Made by a program: the position numbers and the translations under genes | Notes under the pieces: generated by a model | The model's input: only the letters and a program-made list of their open reading frames with translations | Told to the model about the DNA's origin: nothing | Databases searched by the model: none | DNA from: Marsupella aquatica | Taxonomy: Eukaryota; Marchantiophyta | Reading direction: 5' to 3' | Assembly (NCBI GenBank): GCA_973895155.1 | Contig: OZ316896.1 | Coordinates: 2,046,001-2,110,000, forward strand | Length of the DNA stretch: 64,000 nt | Part shown: piece after piece, positions 26,020 through 42,484 of the stretch | How the letters are laid out: each line of letters starts with the position of its first letter | Position numbering within the stretch: the first letter of the stretch is position 1

Positions 26020-27857
26020 AAAAAAATTATTATTATTGACCCCATGAGAGGTCCTTTTCAAAATTCCTGGCACCAAAGTGTGTCATATTAACAACAACAA
26101 ACTAGACTCATTAGTTTTGTCAATCAATTTACAGTTTTCATTCGTGTTTGCATCAATTTGAATGTAAATTTTGGGACACCATGCCATAAAAAAACATGTA
26201 AAAATTTAGAAATACAAAGAGCAAGACGGGTAAAACTGTCACTATGTAACCGTTTTAGTTACGTATCCAATTTTAGAAATTAAATTTAAATATTTAAAAA
26301 ATAATAAACAATGACTAATAACTAACTTGATGACTTCTTCATTGGCACATGGAGTAAGATTTTCAGCCTTTTGTAATTCAGGCAAACTGTCACCTATGGT
26401 CTGAATTTGAACTCAATGAATTGATACAATTCATTTGATCATACATTGATCTAGTTTCAAATCATGGACTTGCCACGGATTGACTATTGACTCTTGTAGC
26501 TTGAGAATTTGGTTGCATGTAGGGAAAAGGACTGATTTTGACAACTACTTGTGATAACCATGTTGTGGACTTTGGCCTGCAAAGCAAAGTATTTATGTGG
26601 CAATTGAAAAAATGTCAAACTGCTCAGGCCATGGCTGAATGGGTCCACAATTGATTTCATGAGAGAATCTAATCTAATCTAAACAATACAAGCTGTAAAA
26701 TATATCATATTTGTCCAACACAACATGACTACTAGTTTCTTTTCCTAATCAGACTTCTCTCTTTTGAAAGCTTAAGTGTTGCCCTTCTCCATTTGGTGAA
26801 TAGTTGTGTCAAGGTCATGAGACTATTAACCTCTAATTCAAAACTTGTCATATTCAGACTTCAGTGAAATCTCCAGAATTTTCAATAATTTGAAAATACA
26901 TAGACAAATTAGTTGACAAATATTTTACAAAGAGGACTCAACTACTAGAAAGCTTAGGGTTCCTTGCTTAGAAAAGCAGATTTCTCAATTGATCTAGAGA
27001 AGGTAGTCTTCTCAACTCAAATTGAGTGCACAGGGCAATTTAGTTGTCAAATATAATGTCATCCAATGCCCAAATCAACTAAGGTAAACAAAATTGTGTC
27101 TTGGGTTTATTAATTAATGTTCTAAAATTAGTGAAAATATCTCATAGATCTTAAGTGTTTTAATGTGTGCTAGCAGAGCATTATGGACCCTTGTATGGAC
27201 CATATTAGCCTCTCAAAATGCAAGTTCAAACAAGGCCTAAAAAATATAGCTAGGGGTCCACAAACTAATTTGTATTGGCCCTTTTCAGTAAAAAGTTTGT
27301 TGTGGCCTTCATACAAACATGTTTTTCATGACAAGTACCAACACATATGAAAGTCATGAGATTACAGGACAAAGTTTTTGTGGGCCTGACAAGGACAAGT
27401 ACTAGTGCGAGTAGAGGAAGGAGCGCACAAAGTGGGGGCTCTCTTTGCAAGAAAATAAATAAATTCCTCTCCAAGAATGCCTTTTACTTTCGCCTCGAAG
27501 CAACCCCTCCTGATCTTGAGGAACAACAATATTTTGTTAGTTTTATAGTGGTCTAAAAGTATATATTCGTTATTCTCCGTTTCTTGCGCGGGTGTTTCCT
27601 CCATTTAGAATAAAAATTGGCGGCTGCTTTTATCTTCAATTGATGATTAAGTTTTTAAAAATTAACTATCTTTTGTTCACAGGAAGATGAGATATCCTTT
27701 TCCTTATGTCGGTCCCACCGAGCTCATGGAAGACCCAATGATTATAGGATATCAATGATTCAATGGTAACTGTCAGGGTCCCAAATGATTCCAGCCCCTG
27801 GTCAGGTGCTGATACGTAGTGGCATCCAAAAATATTAATTATTTTTTTTTCCCGGAA
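26020..27857. other. Intergenic AT-rich stretch, no gene seen
   Basis: Very AT-rich, with no coding signal. Small frames at 27347-27556 (+) and 27265-27604 (-) overlap and show no motif. Confidence 0.6.
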
Positions 27858-28228
27858 ATCCTGGCCGGGATGGACCACCACCTTAAACACAATGCTCCCG
27901 TGTATCACATTTTGGTGGTTCATGAGTGTTTTGGGTTTATAATTTGATGATTATGAGTCTTAAAATAATTTTTAGTTTTTCACTGACAAGCCATCTAGAG
28001 AAGGAGGAGACACAAAAAATAAATACAAACCCTAGTATTTCATATTAATGCAATGAAAATTAATCTAATAAATTTGACCCCTCCTCCTTTTATGATGAAT
28101 AATTTAACCAAAATGGCCAAAATATCAGGGTCATTTTGATGGAATTGTAGCCTACCTACTCCACTAGCATATTCTCAAAACTAATAAATATTTGAATTTA
28201 TGAATATCAAATTATGACAATTAAAAGA
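27858..28228. repeat. Dispersed repeat, uninterrupted copy (empty site of the MITE)
   Basis: Collinear with 46056-46829, which carries a 387-bp insertion. Shared words include GGTGGTTCAT or GGTGGTCCATT, GATGATTATGAGTC or GATGGTTATGAGTC, AAAATAATTTT, AATGAAAATTAAT, and a common end TTTATGAATATCAA...TATGACAATTAAAA. The insertion point corresponds to the TA in CCCTAGTATTTCATATTAAT here. No protein is encoded. Confidence 0.8.
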
Positions 28229-29820
28229 ATAAACAAAAGAGGTCCAAAGTGGACAAAAACCAAATTCAAAAGAAAAAAACACTTGGTTGCCAAAAAGGTT
28301 TGATGCAAATCTTTCCATTAGTGTTTCCTGTCATGTCATCCCACTTGTTGTCAAGAACTAATCACCAATCATGCATAGGTAAGCAAGTTTACAGATAGAT
28401 TGTTTGTTTTAATTGTTTTTTAATTGCATTATAACAGCCACTGCCTTTGCAGATAGGTCTATTAAGAAAATCAAAACTTCCAATACAAAGAGACTACTGT
28501 AGATTCTCACACACGGCACTTTTAATCAGGGGAGTATTTGAGAATCCCAAGTTACAAGTTTGGTTGTCGTCTTTTCCCCCTTATTTTATTTTTCATCAGA
28601 GTTGCACTTGCTTCTTTTGTGTTTGTCCTCTCTTCTTCTGTTTGCTCCTCATTGTGCTTTGTTTGGCCCTTTCTGTGTAATTTTCTTTTCTCTATTCGTG
28701 AGATAAGATTTTTAAGCTCACATGGGATGGAGCAAAGTACGCATTCTAGCTAGGATGACATGCACTTAATACGAAGTTTTTAAGGTTTCATAGGAAGAGC
28801 TTTTTGGTATCCTATCCAAGTTCCAAAGTTTTGGATGCGCAGATCAGACCAAGAAGATGACCCAAAATGGGGACAAAGGAGATTGCAAATTGATTTATTT
28901 CCAGTTATGTTAACTACAAACAAAACTACACTAGTATGTGGGTCCAGCTCATTTGTGTCCTATTTTCAACATACCATTTACCAGAACTATGTTGGTTTGG
29001 CCCATTCACTCACTTCACAATCTTGGTGTGTTGAGGGAATGTTGCCGTATCCCAGTTCTAAGGAATCACTTTCAGATTTTGTATCACTCTAACCCTCATA
29101 TAGCAAACGTATGTTTGTAACAAATTTCTAAGGAATTATTGGTATTTTGCTATTTCTAATCATAAATAATTGTCAATAAAGTTTCACGGGCTCCGTCTCG
29201 TTCCTTTGAAAATAAAATAATAATAATAGTAATTGTCAAGAGCAGCAGAATCTTGTTTCGGGTGTGTGAGAAGAAATGTTCACAAAAGACAGTGTGCCAA
29301 TAATTTTGTTTCTTTTCTCTAATTTGGTTTCTTTTACTGCTGTTATGATGAAAATAATAATAAGAAAGTTCTGAGACTAAACTAACAACACCTTAATGCA
29401 GTTGCCAGGCAGACTCACTGACTCGCTGACTCCCAACAGTGTCTTGCAGCCTGGCCACCCGCACTATGTTCAACAATACTTCAGAAAATCATATGGATAC
29501 TACTTAGCAACGCAGGCATAGGGCTAGTGCACTTGTAATCATGCACGTATGAGAGCTTATGTCATACAGTTATATTTCTCCCCTTGATTTAGCTCCCCAA
29601 ACTAGTGTCCCTTCCTCATCTCCTTGAAAGTGTTATCCAAGTCTAAAATCTGTACCATTTGAGCATGATGAGTGGATAGTTCACTTGGACTCTCACACAA
29701 ATCAGTCAAACAAAACCAAAAATCGTACACTCTATTCACCGTTGATTACTCATACAGAACTGTTGTGAATACACCAAATAATGAGTATGATATTATCTTA
29801 GTCTCTATTTAAGAATTCAC
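28229..29820. other. Intergenic, no gene seen
   Basis: The first bases continue into a purine-rich block (GGTCCAAAGTGGACAAAAAC) that reappears at about 42940 and, more weakly, at 61450. Short frames at 28447-28753 and 28835-29120 (+) have no motif. Confidence 0.55.
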
Positions 29821-29833
29821 TACCGTTTTCCTT

Positions 29834-30871
29834 GAACACAAGGCCCGGGCGCTATATTCAAATAGTGAGCCAAGGGGCGCTCTATTTGAATATCTCGCCC
29901 AGGGTGCTGTGTTCGAGTTTGAAGTCAATGTTTTCATTTTTTGTACTTGTGGCGCTGTGTTCGAAATATGACATTGTGTTCAAATTTAAGGTAATGTGCT
30001 TGAATTTTGGCATTGTGAGATACACGTAGGGTGTAAGTAGGAATGATAGGCATAGAAGTTATGTGTATTAGAGAGGAGTGTGTTCAAGTTTTGGTTTTTT
30101 GACTTCCCAACAATATTTGCTCAATCATGTGTAGCTAAATAATTGAACCACTGAAATTATACAAGCTAGGGGAAAAATCAAATTTGCAATAGAAAACAAA
30201 ACCTGACAAACCATACATACCAAGTGTATTATTATCACTTAGTAAAACATATTTGTCCACTGTTCACAATTGTTCGGCTTCCTGTGGCCAATTTTCTCAT
30301 TTTTATAATTATTTAATCTTTCTTCATGCAGTTTGGAATGTTCGTGAGACTGCTTTGTTTCTATTGTCCGAGTGCCTCGATCTTGAGGGCAATGAAAAAT
30401 TGGAATAGAGAAAGTGAATAGTCAGACCTAATTATGCACCTAAGTACTATGGGTTTCTTTGACGAGACGTCGTGGCATCAGTCAGAGGTTGATGTGAAAG
30501 TCCGTCGAAAGTTCACACAGCAGAACAATATATCGATACTTCCGGATTGCTGCTTAAACATTTTGGAAACATCGCACACTTCTCCTAGAATGAAGGATTT
30601 TGAAATTAGCTTACATTTCTCAAAGGATAATGGATTTTGTAAGTTGAAAGAGCGGATGTGTCGGACGACTTTAAGTAACATATAGTAGTTGCAACCCGGT
30701 TACCTTTCTCCTATAGTCACTTGTGCACATTTTCAAACACAAAGTCAATTTCGAACACAGTGCCCGGGCGCTGTGTTAATATGGCATTGTGTTTGAGTGA
30801 AAACATCTTTTTTGCCTAAAGTCCCTGTTTTGACCATATTCGAACACAGCATCTGGGCGCTGTGTTCGGGG
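29834..30871. repeat. Cluster of GC-rich palindromic sequences
   Basis: Four related elements at 29834-29861, 29876-29917, 30751-30778 and 30841-30870 are built from AACACAG(T/C)GCCC and its reverse complement GGGCGCTGTGTT around CCCGGG or a similar centre. The third has 12-base arms with one mismatch. The fourth has perfect 10-base arms, CGAACACAGC and GCTGTGTTCG. They stand out from the AT-rich surroundings. The 30434-30685 frame (+) between them is unsupported. Confidence 0.75.
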
Positions 30872-31009
30872 GAAACCGGTAGCCTCTCTAACTGGACCAG
30901 TACGTAATTTATTTTTTCATATTTCTCCCTTTCAGCCTTTCAGGCCAGTGGCATCATCCGGTTTTTCTTGGTTGGGAAAGGTACCTGTAGTTCTATTACT
31001 CTATTACTC

Positions 31010-33020
31010 TATTGGAGTTTCTCCCATGGTCTGCTTGTAGTAGACGGGCTATTAAACAATTCAGAAAAGCTCTAGATAAGCTATGCTCTCCTCTCCAGGA
31101 TGCATGGATTTACTCTCGGTTTGAACCAAAAGCAATAATGGGGAAAAACAAAGCTTCCACGAAAAAAACAGGTAGGCTTTCCATTCTCTTGCTCTATTGG
31201 AGTTCTTCCTCCTCTCCTCTCTTCAGTAAAGTGTCCCATTACAAACACAAAGAAATCCTACGCTCTGCCCTCAGGATTAATGGATTTACTCTTGGTTCCA
31301 AAGGCAAACAAAAATTGTGTTGGAGCTAATTTGTTTCCCCTCTTAGAGGTGTCTGAAAAGGTGGCAGGCCCCTTCTTTTGCGGCCCTAAACTTAAATCCT
31401 GACATCACATTTTTTTTGCCTCGAAAAAACTCAATGAAATCCATTCAAAAAGCCAGAATACAGAAAGGGGGCCAAAAAGCAACCACCCGGAAGGACCAGA
31501 GGTCAAGGTGCCGGGGCCGGTGAAGCTGGAACCGAGTAAGAAGCCACGCCTCAAAAAAGGCAGCCAAACTAGAAATTTGGAAACTACTACAGGAGCAGCA
31601 CACCCCCAAAGACCGGCCAGTGAACAGGGACCGGCGAGGTACTGAACAGTGGGTCCGTGAAAGAAAAATAATCAGTCTACCAGTAGTGCAGCTTCAAAAC
31701 CCGAAGGATCCGTTGAATCATGGAGGACGTGGAGGAACAGGTTGAACCTGAAGTGTGTCTTCATGAATCTGCCATAAGCCATCCCACGCACCAAATTCCC
31801 GGGCCAGGTCCCGTCGTGCATCAGCGAAGGTGGTCTTCCCTGACCGAATCCTGGCCCTATGTCTGGCCCAGTCACGTTTGAGGTAAATGCCAAGGCGTTG
31901 CCAGGCCTTCCTGATGACTCCGTGAGGATTTTAAACTGACATCACATTTTAGACTGAGAAATTCAAGCCTGAACACCCTTCTGAGGCAGGCATGATGACA
32001 GATGAAGTGGAGATCCAATAGCAAAGGCAGAAACCATTTTGGCCCTGAGGTCCTGATTTGTGAAATCTGAATAAAAAAATGAGAACAGCAAGGTCCAGTG
32101 ACACACAGCAACATCATCAATTGCTGGTGTGCATCCCTCACAGCGGAAGTTTTGGAGAACTGAGGGCCGCCACAGAAAGGGCCGTCTACATGAAAGACTG
32201 CCCATTTTGTACAGCAGGCCATTAAAAACACACAAATACCCAAAACAATTGTTCTCCTGTCCAAGATGGATGGATTTATTCTGTGTTCCAAGACCAAGAA
32301 AAGAGAGGAGTAAATAGATAAATTCTACAAGCAAAAAGTTGGACATTCTTCTGTTGCTCTATTATTTGGGGTTTGCTTCTCACTTGTAGTAAAGTGTTCA
32401 AAATCACAAAAGACTTCAAAGAAACTGTGGTCTGCTCTCCAGGATGGATGGACTTAGTTTCAGTTCCAGTCCAAAAAATTCCACTATTGAAAAGTTAGGC
32501 TTTCCTTTCTGTTGCGGACCCTATCTTGTAGTAAAGCATTCCATTCAGATATACCAAAACGGAGAAAAGATACTCTTCCAAAAAACTTTATTGGAGTTGC
32601 TTCCCCCAATTACAGGAAAGCGAGCCATTTAAAAACAAGCAAGCACCCCCAAAAATGAGCATGCTCTCATTTCCGCAATGGATGACTTTACTCTTGATTC
32701 CAAGGCAAAAAAGTTCCATTGAAGTTTGCTCCCCTAGCGGAAAACACAGAAAACCCCCTAAATTATGCTCTCCTCTCCAATGGATGAATAAACTGTAGGT
32801 TCCAAGGCCAGAAAAAGAGTGTGTTGGAGTTTCCTCCCCCTTTCATAGCAAAGCTAACCATTCAAAAACACAAGAAACCCCCTTATAACTAGTGCTTTCT
32901 CCCTGGGGAGAGATAGATTTCTTCTCCCCCGCCCCTCTCGTAATAAAGTGGGCCAGTCAAAAGCACCCAAAAACCCCAGCAAATCTATGCCCTCCTCTCC
33001 AGGTGGCTTTACTTAGGGAG
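31010..33020. repeat. Diverged minisatellite field, interrupted
   Basis: A degenerate unit of roughly 100-170 bp recurs. Its landmarks are a TGCTCTCCTCTCCAGGATGG-like block, GGATTTACTC, TTGGTTCCAAGGC, TTGGAGTT and GTAAAGTG...CCATTCAAAAACAC. Copies are visible near 31085, 31262, 32256, 32420, 32660, 32765, 32880 and 32990. The array is split between about 31340 and 32220 by transposon-like sequence. Copies differ in length and sequence, so the array is old. Confidence 0.65.
31414..31935 (-). mobile_element. 5'-truncated non-LTR retrotransposon (LINE) 3' fragment
   Basis: Read on the minus strand, 31930-31710 encodes VIRKAWQRLGIYLKRDWARH, then a basic stretch, GKTTFADARRDLAREFGAWD and a terminal PPRPP before a stop. 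This arrangement resembles the extreme C-terminus of plant LINE ORF2 proteins. The minus-strand 3' end finishes in an A-rich tail (plus strand T run from 31411). An exact 15-bp direct repeat CTGACATCACATTTT flanks the segment at 31399-31413 and 31936-31950, as expected for a target-site duplication. The fragment lacks the reverse transcriptase and endonuclease parts, so it is dead. Confidence 0.6.
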
Positions 33021-33099
33021 AGAAAATTGTAATACGATGGGACAAAAAGAAATGAGGGGAGGGTTGAGTAAGTCCTTTTTTTAGGGGGGGGGGGATTGA

Positions 33100-33700
33100 G
33101 GAAGTGGTGGACAAGATTTAATGTTGGTGCACCCTTCTCCACAACTATTACTTTAACCTTTATTTGCCTTTTGCAAAACTAAAAATACAAGAAGATTTAA
33201 TGTTGCTACACGATGGTGCACCCTTCTCCACAAAATTACTTTATCCTGTCTTTATTTTTTGCCTTGAAAATTGAAAGCAAACCCATCCAACAGAGGATAG
33301 ACGTCCTGCTCTGGAGCATGCATTTCTAGACAGGGACCAGACCAGGAGGGAAAGAAGATTAAACCAGAACCCCAAATAACCAGCTGAGGGGATAATCAAT
33401 ACTTCCACCACTACATCCCACCCACACAAACATACCCTCCACACCCCTTGTGTGTGGAAGGAGGATGGAACCTCGGACCTCTGGGTTCTAGGTTCATCCT
33501 CTGGCCTACTTTATCCTTTATTTGCCTTTTACAAAACTGAAAATACAAGAAGATTTAATGTGACCTCTAGGTTCTTAGCTCATCCTCTGGCCAACTTTAT
33601 CCTTATTTGCCTTTTGCAAAACTGAAAATACAAGAAGATTTAATGTTGCTACATGATGGTGCACCCTTCTCCACAACTATTTTGCCTTTTGCAAAATTGA
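33100..33700. repeat. Complex tandem repeat upstream of the GluRS gene
   Basis: The blocks TTATTTGCCTTTTGCAAAAC, AAATACAAGAAGATTTAATG and GATGGTGCACCCTTCTCCAC recur three to four times (near 33120-33230, 33505-33560 and 33597-33700), together with TTC(T)TAG(G/C)TCATCCTCTGGCC. Spacing is irregular, which suggests repeated local duplication. The array ends about 400 bp before the GluRS start codon. Confidence 0.75.
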
Positions 33701-34106
33701 ACTTGTTAACAAGAACCCAAAGCGGTTCATGAGGGAGGACCTTAGAAAAAGGTGATCGTCCTGATCTGTGGTTCGGCCAAAAACAAATCCGCAAAAGCGA
33801 GAGTCTAGCCAGAGAGAGATCGAGCAATCAATCCACGGCATTGTACAGACCCGAGCTGGGCCACGATTGCCTCCCTCCACTGCCCTTTTCGTCTCACTGG
33901 ACTGGAAGGTCGAGAGAGAAATCAATCGAGCCGAAAGAATTCAGTGAGAAGTCGATGGGCAGTCTATGAATTGAATTGGGACACTTCAGAAGAAGTTCTG
34001 TAGAGAGCGAGCTAGAGAATTCGGTGGGCAGAGAATGGGCAGTCAGAATTGTATTGGGGCTCTGCAGTAGAAGTAGTGTAGAGAGCGAGCTGGAGACGGG
34101 ATTTGA

Positions 34107-38437
<4,331 letters not shown>

Positions 38438-38880
38438 GAAGGATAATGTCAATCAATGATAAAATTTTGTTAAGTGATACTCACAGTAGTAGCAAAAGGA
38501 TATCTTTCTCAGCACATGTGCTCTCCAATTACCGCTAATATTGGCCGGACAACTTATATATTTGAAGAACGGTCCAACATTTTGGCGTCATCTGTCTGTC
38601 TGATCGTGGTGATGAGCTACCTATCTGCCGGGCTATGAACCTGAGTGTTAGCGAATCTCCAGTGTACTAAGACAGGAAGAAATTTCAAAATTGAGTGAGT
38701 TTTCAATTTGTGGTGGTACTCACGTGGATCCTGGGCTGTAGTATCTTGTCACACAGATTTACTGAAGCCACCATGTCTTGGCGACTCTTGGGGAGCTCCC
38801 GTAGATGTCTTTTCACAACTGGGAGTCTAACGAATGAATTCATTTCACGTATGATATGAACTTCTACAGGAGCCTTCGTA
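38438..38880. other. 3' region of the GluRS gene
   Basis: Non-coding. It should include the 3' untranslated region and polyadenylation site of the GluRS gene; AT-rich stretches follow the stop codon, but no single signal is decisive. Confidence 0.5.
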
Positions 38881-39085
38881 ATGGTACCGTTGGTAAGCTG
38901 GTGGGAAAATCTTTATAAGCGGTTAATGATAGAACACACTGCCAGTAATGGTACCGTTGGTAAGCTGGTGGGAAAATCTTTATAAGCGGTTAATGATAGA
39001 ACACACTGCCAGGAAACAAGAGGAAAGCTGGTGGGAAAACCTTTATAAGCGTTTAATGATAGAACACACTGCCAGGAACAAGAGG
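38881..39085. repeat. ~67-bp tandem repeat, about 2.8 copies
   Basis: ATGGTACCGTTGGTAAGCTG begins two copies at 38881 and 38948, each continuing with GTGGGAAAATCTTTATAAGC and ATAGAACACACTGCCAG. A third, shorter copy starts near 39022 with AAGCTGGTGGGAAAACC. No coding role is seen. Confidence 0.9.
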
Positions 39086-40970
39086 CACCCAAACCCGGAA
39101 ACATGATCCCACCAGAAAAGTGGAGGAGCCTAAACAGGGAGACATGATCTCACAGGCAAGAAACCCAAAACCCAAAACCTACAGCCCTTCTGAGGAAAGC
39201 AAAAAGCAAAAACCTATTACTGAGCTGCACACTCAAAAGTCTGGTAAAGGCTTCAGACATAAGCTTTGCAAAGTCTGGTAAAGCTCAGGTGTAAGCTTTA
39301 CGGGGAGTTCCCTTACTTGTGACAGGCTTTATCAGGTATTCCCCCACTTGTGACAAGAAGTCTGCGGACTTTGCTTTTGGCAAGATCGCTTCATTACTCG
39401 ATCATTGGTGATGCTCTTGATTCTTCCCTGTGCTGTTGTATTTTTATTGTACCGATTTCACCAAAAAAAATTAAAAATCACGTCATCACTTTAAAGGGCT
39501 TTGAGTCAATCAGACATTTGCTGGAAATGACATGACTTTGGTCCTGGAGAAACTACTCAGGCGTCCTTCTCTAAAGTGAAGCACCATTCTTAAGATAGCC
39601 CAGAAATGTGGATTTTGAGTATAAAGTGAAATAGTGTGTGTCACAGTCCATAGGAAAACAAGCCCCTCGGTCCATCCATCCGGGCTAACTTTAGTGCATT
39701 GCTCTTGTCTCAAATATATTTCTTTAAGTGAAAATAGAAAATGAATTGGAATCTCAGGACAATAAGCTCTCTGTCAAGTTGCATCAAGAAGGTGTGGAAA
39801 GGGGCACTGCCAGAAGAAATAGCTATTAGGTTGACCTTTTTCCTAGCACTTCATGAGTTTTATTCTCTTTGTAGCTTGTAATAAAATGTGATTTTATTGT
39901 TGCACTGGGTTTGGTTTCTGGGTTTGGTTCCCTTCTATTAATTTCAAAAAAAGAAGACTTCATTTCAAAGTAAAATTACAGGCAGCACATCAAACTTCTC
40001 TTTTAATCCTGGGAATATTTCATAATTTTATATAAGGCGCAAAACCTTGGCTGAGGGGGAAGCAACACAGAACCATGTGTTCATGGAACCAACAAAGGAC
40101 AATTTCCACACGGAGGACTAAACTCCTATTTCACTGGTCTTTTCTTTTTTCTGATTCATAATCAAGGGGCGAACCATGCAACTGGCCTAAAATCTTGGGT
40201 GGGAAGGCTCATACTTTATAATAAAATGAAAAAGCTTGACTCTACATATATGGGCCAAGTGCACACACCCGGCAAAAAGCCTGAAGCGCTCAAACAAAGA
40301 AGCAAAGCCAGGTAGCACCAAGGCACAAAACAGAATGGGCCAGGCGTGATCACTGTGGAACTAAATCAATGGCCAGCGCTCTATTGTGGAACATTGCAAG
40401 GGAGTGCATAAAAAATTGTCCCATATCGGAGACCACTTGATATGGTGCAACCCAGATGAGGGCACTATCCATACATTGTGCACTTCCCTGACTGTGTGCG
40501 TTATTTTCCTGGCAACTGGCTTGGAGGGAGGAAAGACTCCATTGATATTGTTATAATTTTTTAATACATGTGACCATAGTTTAATAGATAGAAACATATA
40601 CAGCAGGGGCCAAAAAATGTTAATTATACAGTCCTAGTATATAGCAGTAGCATATAATAGAGTTATGTTGGATAAAATGAAATAAAAATAGAAATAGAAT
40701 TATGTTGGACAGAAATCGATAAACCTTTCAAATGATTTCAAAGGGAGATTGGCAATCATCGAGATATGTCTGTCTCTCAAGCTTTATGGCCCGGACAAAT
40801 CTGTAGTCAATCTATTATAGATTTCAATCTCATCATGCACAACAACCTTTAGCTTTCTGCTCATTTTTCCAGGCGTTTCAAAATGTTTGGCTAGAATGTT
40901 GTAGACTCTCTAACGCTCGGAGGCCAGTAAAGTATGGGCTGAAAAGAAATAACTTTTGGTTTGATTACTT
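39086..40970. other. Intergenic, no gene seen
   Basis: AT-rich sequence with small local duplications, for example GTCTGGTAAAG twice near 39240-39285 and an ATTATGTTGGA block twice near 40660-40710. Open frames are all under 80 codons and lack motifs. Confidence 0.55.
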
Positions 40971-40971
40971 G

Positions 40972-41280
40972 CACTGTTCACCACTCTAATTAGTGTTATG
41001 CAAGAATTAATGTCAGTTTGATGAACTTCATCTTGACTCTTGAGTCCAAACTAACACTATTTCTTGTCTGTTCACCCTCCCCCCCCCCCCCCCAAAAAAA
41101 AAAGAGTAAAGTAAAAAATCCTTATTTAAATTGCCAGTTTAATACTACTGTAGTGATCTTGAGTTCAAGTTAACATTACTTCGTGTCTATCTTCAAAATA
41201 CATATTTTCCCACTGTTTTTCCACTTTTGAGTCCAAAGAAACTAACCTAAAGTTGGATCACTTTGATAAAATCCTGCTGG
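40972..41280. mobile_element. Degraded copy of the CACTGTTCACC MITE
   Basis: Starts with the same terminal sequence CACTGTTCACC as the MITE at 46237 and then runs collinearly (TAATTAGTGTTATGCAAGAA, GAGTCCAAACTAACACTA, CATATTTTCCCACTGTTTTT, TTTTGAGTCCAAAG). It contains a C15 tract and has no clear right terminus, so its end is approximate. Confidence 0.6.
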
Positions 41281-42484
41281 TAGAAGCTGATCCTGCATTT
41301 AATCAAATGAATTCAAATGGATCATCGAATATCTGAGCATCACACACAATGCAAAGTGAACTGAATAGCAAACGCATTCAGAATTCCAATGATCAATCTA
41401 TCACAGGTCAATACCCTCCCTTGCCGTCTTTGGCAGCGAGGCCATTCTTGGGTAATGTCTGGCATGTTGAGGTTACAGTGCAGGAGTGGCTCAACATAGT
41501 CCCTGGGCAAACGGCATCACTACAACTTGTACACAACTGAAGGTTAGCCTAAGCAAATGAAAGATAAATATGAAACTGCTAAAACGCAAAAGGCACCCAA
41601 CCGGGAGACATGACCCCACAAGCCAAAAACTCAATCAAGGAAGAACTAGTGAAAGGCCAAAAAGCCAGAAAGACCAATGCAAAAGCCCATCACAAGAAAA
41701 ACCAGAGACGCCAATTTAAACCTATACCCTATCTATCAGCAAACTGACGAGCTTGCTAAAGCTCAGGCATATACTGCATAGGAAGGTCAAGAAAATAGAG
41801 GGCTATTTATCGATAATCCATCCAAAGTTGAGCAGGTCGCTGGTTTTGCTTGGGTGTAAGACTCTGCTGCCACTTTACTCTGTCGATGGGAGTTCACTGT
41901 CATTTTACTCTGTCTCCAACCTCCAAGTCCTATCAGGGTTAAAGTTCATCTAAACATAGTGAATATTTTATAAGAAACCCATATGAAGTCCTATGATGGG
42001 AAGTGAGTGGAAAAGCCTGCCTGGCAGGTCTACCACACCTAGGCTAGGTCCTCTGATGGGAGCTGAGTCGGAAAAGCCTACATAAATGACCGGTGACAGA
42101 GCCCTTTATAGTGTGTAGTGGCAGCTGTGGTTAAGAATGTGCTCACAAGTATCGAGAAGACAACAACAACAACGAATTTGCAGCTTTTGTTTTGCTCTAA
42201 AGCTGTTTGCTCTAAAGCTGTTTCTAGATTAAAAAAATGCAAAAAAACTGAGAAGACGCCTGTGTGTTTCATTACAATAAAGTGTCCCTCCAAGGAAAAT
42301 AAAATACAATATGGTCACATAACTATCGTCACCCGTACACTACATAGCACAACTGCACAACTCCAAATTCTTCAAAATCAGTGCACGGGACCACAATGCA
42401 GCATTGGGGTACACGCCATAAATGCTAACATGGAACAAACAGGAGCAGGTATAATTAAGTGTGTCTGTACAGTCCCGTGTGGGG
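41281..42484. other. Intergenic, no gene seen
   Basis: Contains a two-copy block around 41985-42080 (AGTCCTATGATGGGAAGTGA and GGTCCTCTGATGGGAGCTGA, each followed by a GGAAAAGCCT block). The plus-strand frame 42118-42558 (146 codons) is rich in Lys, Thr and Cys, runs into the dispersed hairpin repeat and has no recognisable domain; it is unlikely to be a gene. Confidence 0.45.
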
